A program made the translations under genes and the position numbers. The notes under the pieces were generated by a model. It was not told where the DNA came from. It was given only the letters and a program-made list of their open reading frames with translations, and did not search any database. This document shows positions 4,687 to 6,776 of a stretch of 6,776 nt of DNA, piece after piece. Location: positions 1 through 6,776 of the forward strand of contig JAHWIP010000058.1 of assembly GCA_019322375.1 (NCBI GenBank), written 5' to 3'. Source of the DNA: Candidatus Woesearchaeota archaeon. GTDB taxonomy: Archaea; Nanobdellota; Nanobdellia; Woesearchaeales; SM23-78. Position 1 is the stretch's first letter, and each line of letters begins with the position of its first letter.

Positions 4687-5562
4687 TCATAAAAAATAAA
4701 CCAACCAATTCCCCAGTGCAAAGGTTAATACATAAGCTATTAAAAAGCTGGGCACAAAAGGAACACCTATTTTAACTGTGACTTTTCTTATGCTGTGTTT
4801 TTTAAGCAGGGCTATTTGTTTAAGAGTGACTCCTATTCTTGTAGGCTTTAAAATTACCCTCTCCTTCCTGCCCTTTTTCTTGGTAACAGGACTAACAACC
4901 CAGTCTCCTTCTGTCAAATCCTTAACCTTAATCTGTTTTATCATGCAGGTCTTCTCAACAAGGCTCACAAACAACCACATATAAAAGAAGATGAACAAAG
5001 CCACTGCTAACAAGAATATCACAACAGATTCAACACTCATGGTTGCTAGGAAAAATATAAGAGCGCTTACACAGATAATTATAAGAATTATCCTCATCAC
5101 CAATACTTGCCTGCTCCTAAGCTTTTTCTCAGCAGCAAGCTTGAAATCCCTGAAATTAAGAATTGCCTTTGCAAAGCTGAAGAGCAAGCCATAAACAGCT
5201 CCAACAATCATTATGTTGATAAAGAAAATCACAAGAAGAGGAAAACCATACTTTAAATCTGATATGCCAAAACCTATAAGGGCTGACAATCCTATAATCA
5301 GTTTGCTGTCACCCCCTCCCCACTGCCCTGTGTAGAACATTAACAGAGCAATTGCCAAGCCTATGCCCAATCCAACCAAAGAATTAATAAGTATATGGGT
5401 GTAGCCGTGATAAACAGCCAGTATAAGAGAGCTGCCAACAGCAAAACCTATCAGGCTGTAATTAAGCCAGTCAGGCACCTCTCTTGTTTTTATGTCAAAA
5501 AGAGAAGCAATCAGCACAGCAACAAATCCTACTATAATGCTGATAAGAGTAATGTTTATCAT
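4687..5562 (-). CDS. archaeal A24 prepilin/preflagellin peptidase
   Basis: This integral membrane aspartic peptidase of family A24 would cut the class III signal peptide of archaeal pilins and archaellins on the cytoplasmic face. The catalytic pair is visible: D23 in SLFDIKTREVPDW and D85 in the GxGD motif GGGD (82-85) followed by SK. Hydrophobic helices lie at about 4-22, 35-52, 57-77, 87-99, 107-130, 154-173 and 177-200. A soluble segment (about 203-266, with KDLTEGDWVV and TRIGVTLKQIALLKK) comes before IGVPFVPSFLIAYVLTFALG (265-284), an arrangement I associate with archaeal members. At 291 residues it is longer than minimal FlaK-type enzymes because of that segment. No pilin or secretion ATPase gene lies in the window. 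The gene is divergent from 5630 and convergent with the HIT operon, four bases apart, so transcripts must overlap there. Confidence 0.88.
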   Translation of the reverse strand: MINITLISIIVGFVAVLIASLFDIKTREVPDWLNYSLIGFAVGSSLILAVYHGYTHILINSLVGLGIGLAIALLMFYTGQWGGGDSKLIIGLSALIGFGISDLKYGFPLLVIFFINIMIVGAVYGLLFSFAKAILNFRDFKLAAEKKLRSRQVLVMRIILIIICVSALIFFLATMSVESVVIFLLAVALFIFFYMWLFVSLVEKTCMIKQIKVKDLTEGDWVVSPVTKKKGRKERVILKPTRIGVTLKQIALLKKHSIRKVTVKIGVPFVPSFLIAYVLTFALGNWLVYFL

Positions 5563-5584
5563 AGTATTTCCTAGAAGCGAAGGC

Positions 5585-5592
5585 TTTAAATA
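5585..5592. promoter_or_regulatory. shared TATA box of the divergent peptidase and cis-prenyltransferase genes
   Basis: TTTAAATA read on plus is TATTTAAA on minus. On minus it sits exactly at -30 to -23 from the peptidase ATG (5562), predicting a leaderless message. On plus it predicts a start near 5615, just before the SD at 5617. The surrounding bases form a near-palindrome (AAATATTT at 5588-5595). An alternative plus-strand box TATAAT (5599-5604) would place the start at the ATG. Confidence 0.5.
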
Positions 5593-5616
5593 TTTATCTA
5601 TAATCGCGTTTTAAAA

Positions 5617-5622
5617 GGGTGA
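5617..5622 (+). promoter_or_regulatory. Shine-Dalgarno site of the cis-prenyltransferase homologue
   Basis: GGGTGA contains GGTGA, complementary to the usual anti-SD, and lies seven bases before ATG 5630. It supports that start and a message with a short leader. Confidence 0.6.
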
Positions 5623-5629
5623 ACAGGCA

Positions 5630-6337
5630 ATGGTTGACATTCCAAAAGTAATACCTGGTGTTAAGCCTAAAAAAGCGCCTATACATATTGCTATTAACAC
5701 CGGGGGAATAAAAAACTGGGCTGAGGAGAACAAAAAAGAATTCTCTCAAGGAGTAAAAAAGCATCTTACCTTACTAGACGAACTCGTGGATATGCAGTTA
5801 AGATACAATAACCAGGTGCTCACTATTAATCTGAGTGAATACGATGACATGCTGGAAGACCTGAAAGAGTTCTTCAAGCACTTAATAAGTGATGAGAGAA
5901 TACATGGAAACCAGGTAAGAGTTTTCATAATAGGGCAGTGGTATGAGCTTGACTCAGAGCTCACAGACCTCTTTAAGGAATTAATGGAGAAAACCAAGAA
6001 TTATGACAAGTTCTTCTTAAACTTCTGTGTTAACTATGACGGACAAGAAGAAGTGCTGGGAGCAATAAAGCTTATAATCAGAAAAATACTGGCAGACAAG
6101 CTAAGAGAAGAAGAATTAACAAATGAAGTGATAAAACAGAGCCTTTACACATCCTATTTCCCGCCTCCTCAACTAATAATAGAGACTGAATGGAAGTACT
6201 CAGGCTTATTACTATGGGATTCAAAAGGAGCCTTAATGTATTTTACAAAAAGACCATGGCTGCAGTTTGAAAGAAAGTATTATGAAAAAGCAATAAAGTT
6301 CTATAACAAGGAGATGGAGAAGGAAGAGGAGAAATGA
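5630..6337 (+). CDS. cis-prenyltransferase homologue lacking catalytic residues
   Basis: The protein aligns along its length with undecaprenyl diphosphate synthase (UppS), which builds long lipid carriers from isopentenyl diphosphate. P17-x-H19-x-A-I and W30-A match PxHVAI...GRWA without gaps. VRVFIIG (97-102), LNFCVNYDGQEEV (130-142), SLYTSYFPPPQLII (171-184), SGLLLW (191-196) and MYFTKRPWLQF (203-213) match later blocks. Key residues are missing: the aspartate of MDGNGRW is G25, RTSGE is replaced by ETEW (185-188), and the second metal ligand (Glu of AELYFT) is L202. The family is clear, but catalysis is improbable. The pattern recalls the non-catalytic Nus1/NgBR subunit of eukaryotic heteromeric enzymes, although no RxG C-terminus is present; the tail is EKEEEK. 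It overlaps the next gene as ATGA. A subunit or regulatory role is inferred. Confidence 0.8.
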   Translation: MVDIPKVIPGVKPKKAPIHIAINTGGIKNWAEENKKEFSQGVKKHLTLLDELVDMQLRYNNQVLTINLSEYDDMLEDLKEFFKHLISDERIHGNQVRVFIIGQWYELDSELTDLFKELMEKTKNYDKFFLNFCVNYDGQEEVLGAIKLIIRKILADKLREEELTNEVIKQSLYTSYFPPPQLIIETEWKYSGLLLWDSKGALMYFTKRPWLQFERKYYEKAIKFYNKEMEKEEEK

Positions 6338-6776
6338 AGAAAAAACCATTTGGACTCATAGTTACAATTATAATTCTTGTAATAATAATAATCGCTCTTG
6401 GCTTAACCCTGGTTTCAAAAACCAATCCCCTGGACAGCATAACAAGAATGTATGAGCGCACCTATCCTGATTCAGTGTTGTCAATCCAAAGGCTTACAGG
6501 AGAGAATGCAAGAACCCTGGCTCAGCAGATAAATACTTACTGCCCTGGCTTTAACCTGGAAGAATACTACCTTGCACAGATTGATAATCCTTTAACCCAG
6601 GAATCAATACTACATGTTATTAACCCTGCTAATGGCAGAACAGAGTGTGTTATTGACAAAAGCACAGACATAAATGTGAGCAAAGCAGCTCTTAGCCAGA
6701 ACTTAATAGCAACTATTAATGGAGAAGCCGTCTATATGCCGGAAGTAACAGCTGTTTATAACAACATACCAGCAAA
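6334..6776 (+). CDS. membrane-anchored extracellular protein, cut by the right edge
   Basis: The first 147 codons are present and the frame is open at the edge. A basic start (MKKK) is followed by a long hydrophobic helix (about 7-28, LIVTIIILVIIIIALGLTLV), then a hydrophilic region with two cysteines (70 and 105) that could form a disulfide outside the cell. The region contains TYPDSVLSIQRLTGENARTL and IDNPLTQESILHVINPANG. I recognise no family. The helix may be an uncleaved anchor; a pilin-like reading (cleavage after G7) is weak because the expected glutamate at +5 is absent. The ATG overlaps the stop of the cis-prenyltransferase homologue (ATGA) with GGAG just before it, so the two are probably translated together, and a joint role at the membrane is plausible. 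Confidence 0.72.
   Translation, partial: MKKKPFGLIVTIIILVIIIIALGLTLVSKTNPLDSITRMYERTYPDSVLSIQRLTGENARTLAQQINTYCPGFNLEEYYLAQIDNPLTQESILHVINPANGRTECVIDKSTDINVSKAALSQNLIATINGEAVYMPEVTAVYNNIPA

Noticed and set aside
4778..5194. Plus-strand frames at 4778-4984 and 4991-5194.
   Set aside because: They lie antisense to the peptidase gene, whose catalytic motifs prove the minus strand is coding, and they have no start signals.
5630..6337. Annotation as an active undecaprenyl diphosphate synthase (uppS).
   Set aside because: Both metal ligands and the RTSGE motif are missing, so I kept the family but not the enzyme name or gene symbol.
6334..6450. Type IV pilin-like signal (KPFG followed by a hydrophobic stretch) near the prepilin peptidase gene.
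   Set aside because: There is no Glu at +5, no basic residue directly before the Gly, and no pilus gene beside it. A plain N-terminal anchor explains the sequence better.

Overview
The window is AT-rich DNA that reads as archaeal. Several genes have a TATA-like box about 24-31 bases before the ATG, followed by a T/C-rich stretch and no leader. Genes inside operons instead carry Shine-Dalgarno (SD) sequences of the GGAGGT/GGTGA type. The protein content (archaeal-type A24 prepilin peptidase, a TPM/LemA pair, a zf-TFIIB zinc ribbon, two small HIT-domain proteins with Lys/Glu-rich tails, a divergent cis-prenyltransferase) and the short, lysine-rich proteins suggest a DPANN archaeon of the Woesearchaeota/Pacearchaeota kind. 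That placement is inference; there is no rRNA or marker gene here. No tRNA, rRNA, CRISPR array or insertion sequence was seen.

Layout. Bases 1-300 hold a reading frame open from the left edge to base 123, two clear inverted repeats, and a 57-residue two-helix membrane peptide that begins at a TAATG stop-start overlap. A leaderless orphan gene follows (352-855). Next is an envelope module: a secreted/membrane TPM-domain protein (925-1716), a zf-TFIIB zinc-ribbon protein (1756-2007) and a LemA protein (start corrected to 2106). After it comes an unrecognised gene (start corrected to 2756), possibly related to the cytoplasmic part of DUF2207/TIGR04222-type partners of LemA. Two adjacent HIT-domain genes (3450-4154, 4161-4682) run head-on into a minus-strand prepilin peptidase (4687-5562). 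The peptidase gene appears to share one TATA box with the divergent operon of a cis-prenyltransferase homologue (5630-6337) and a membrane-anchored protein cut by the right edge (6334-6776).

The main points of interest are lost catalytic residues. Both HIT proteins lack the middle (nucleophilic) histidine of the HIT motif, and the cis-prenyltransferase homologue lacks both metal-binding acidic residues and the RTSGE-type diphosphate-binding motif. If the alignments hold, three genes in under 3 kb encode folds kept without their classical chemistry, which would suit binding or partner-subunit roles. Other observations are an exact 22-base T-run/TATA block copied in front of two unrelated genes, STI1-like repeats on the first HIT protein, and a GC-rich inverted/direct repeat element before lemA.
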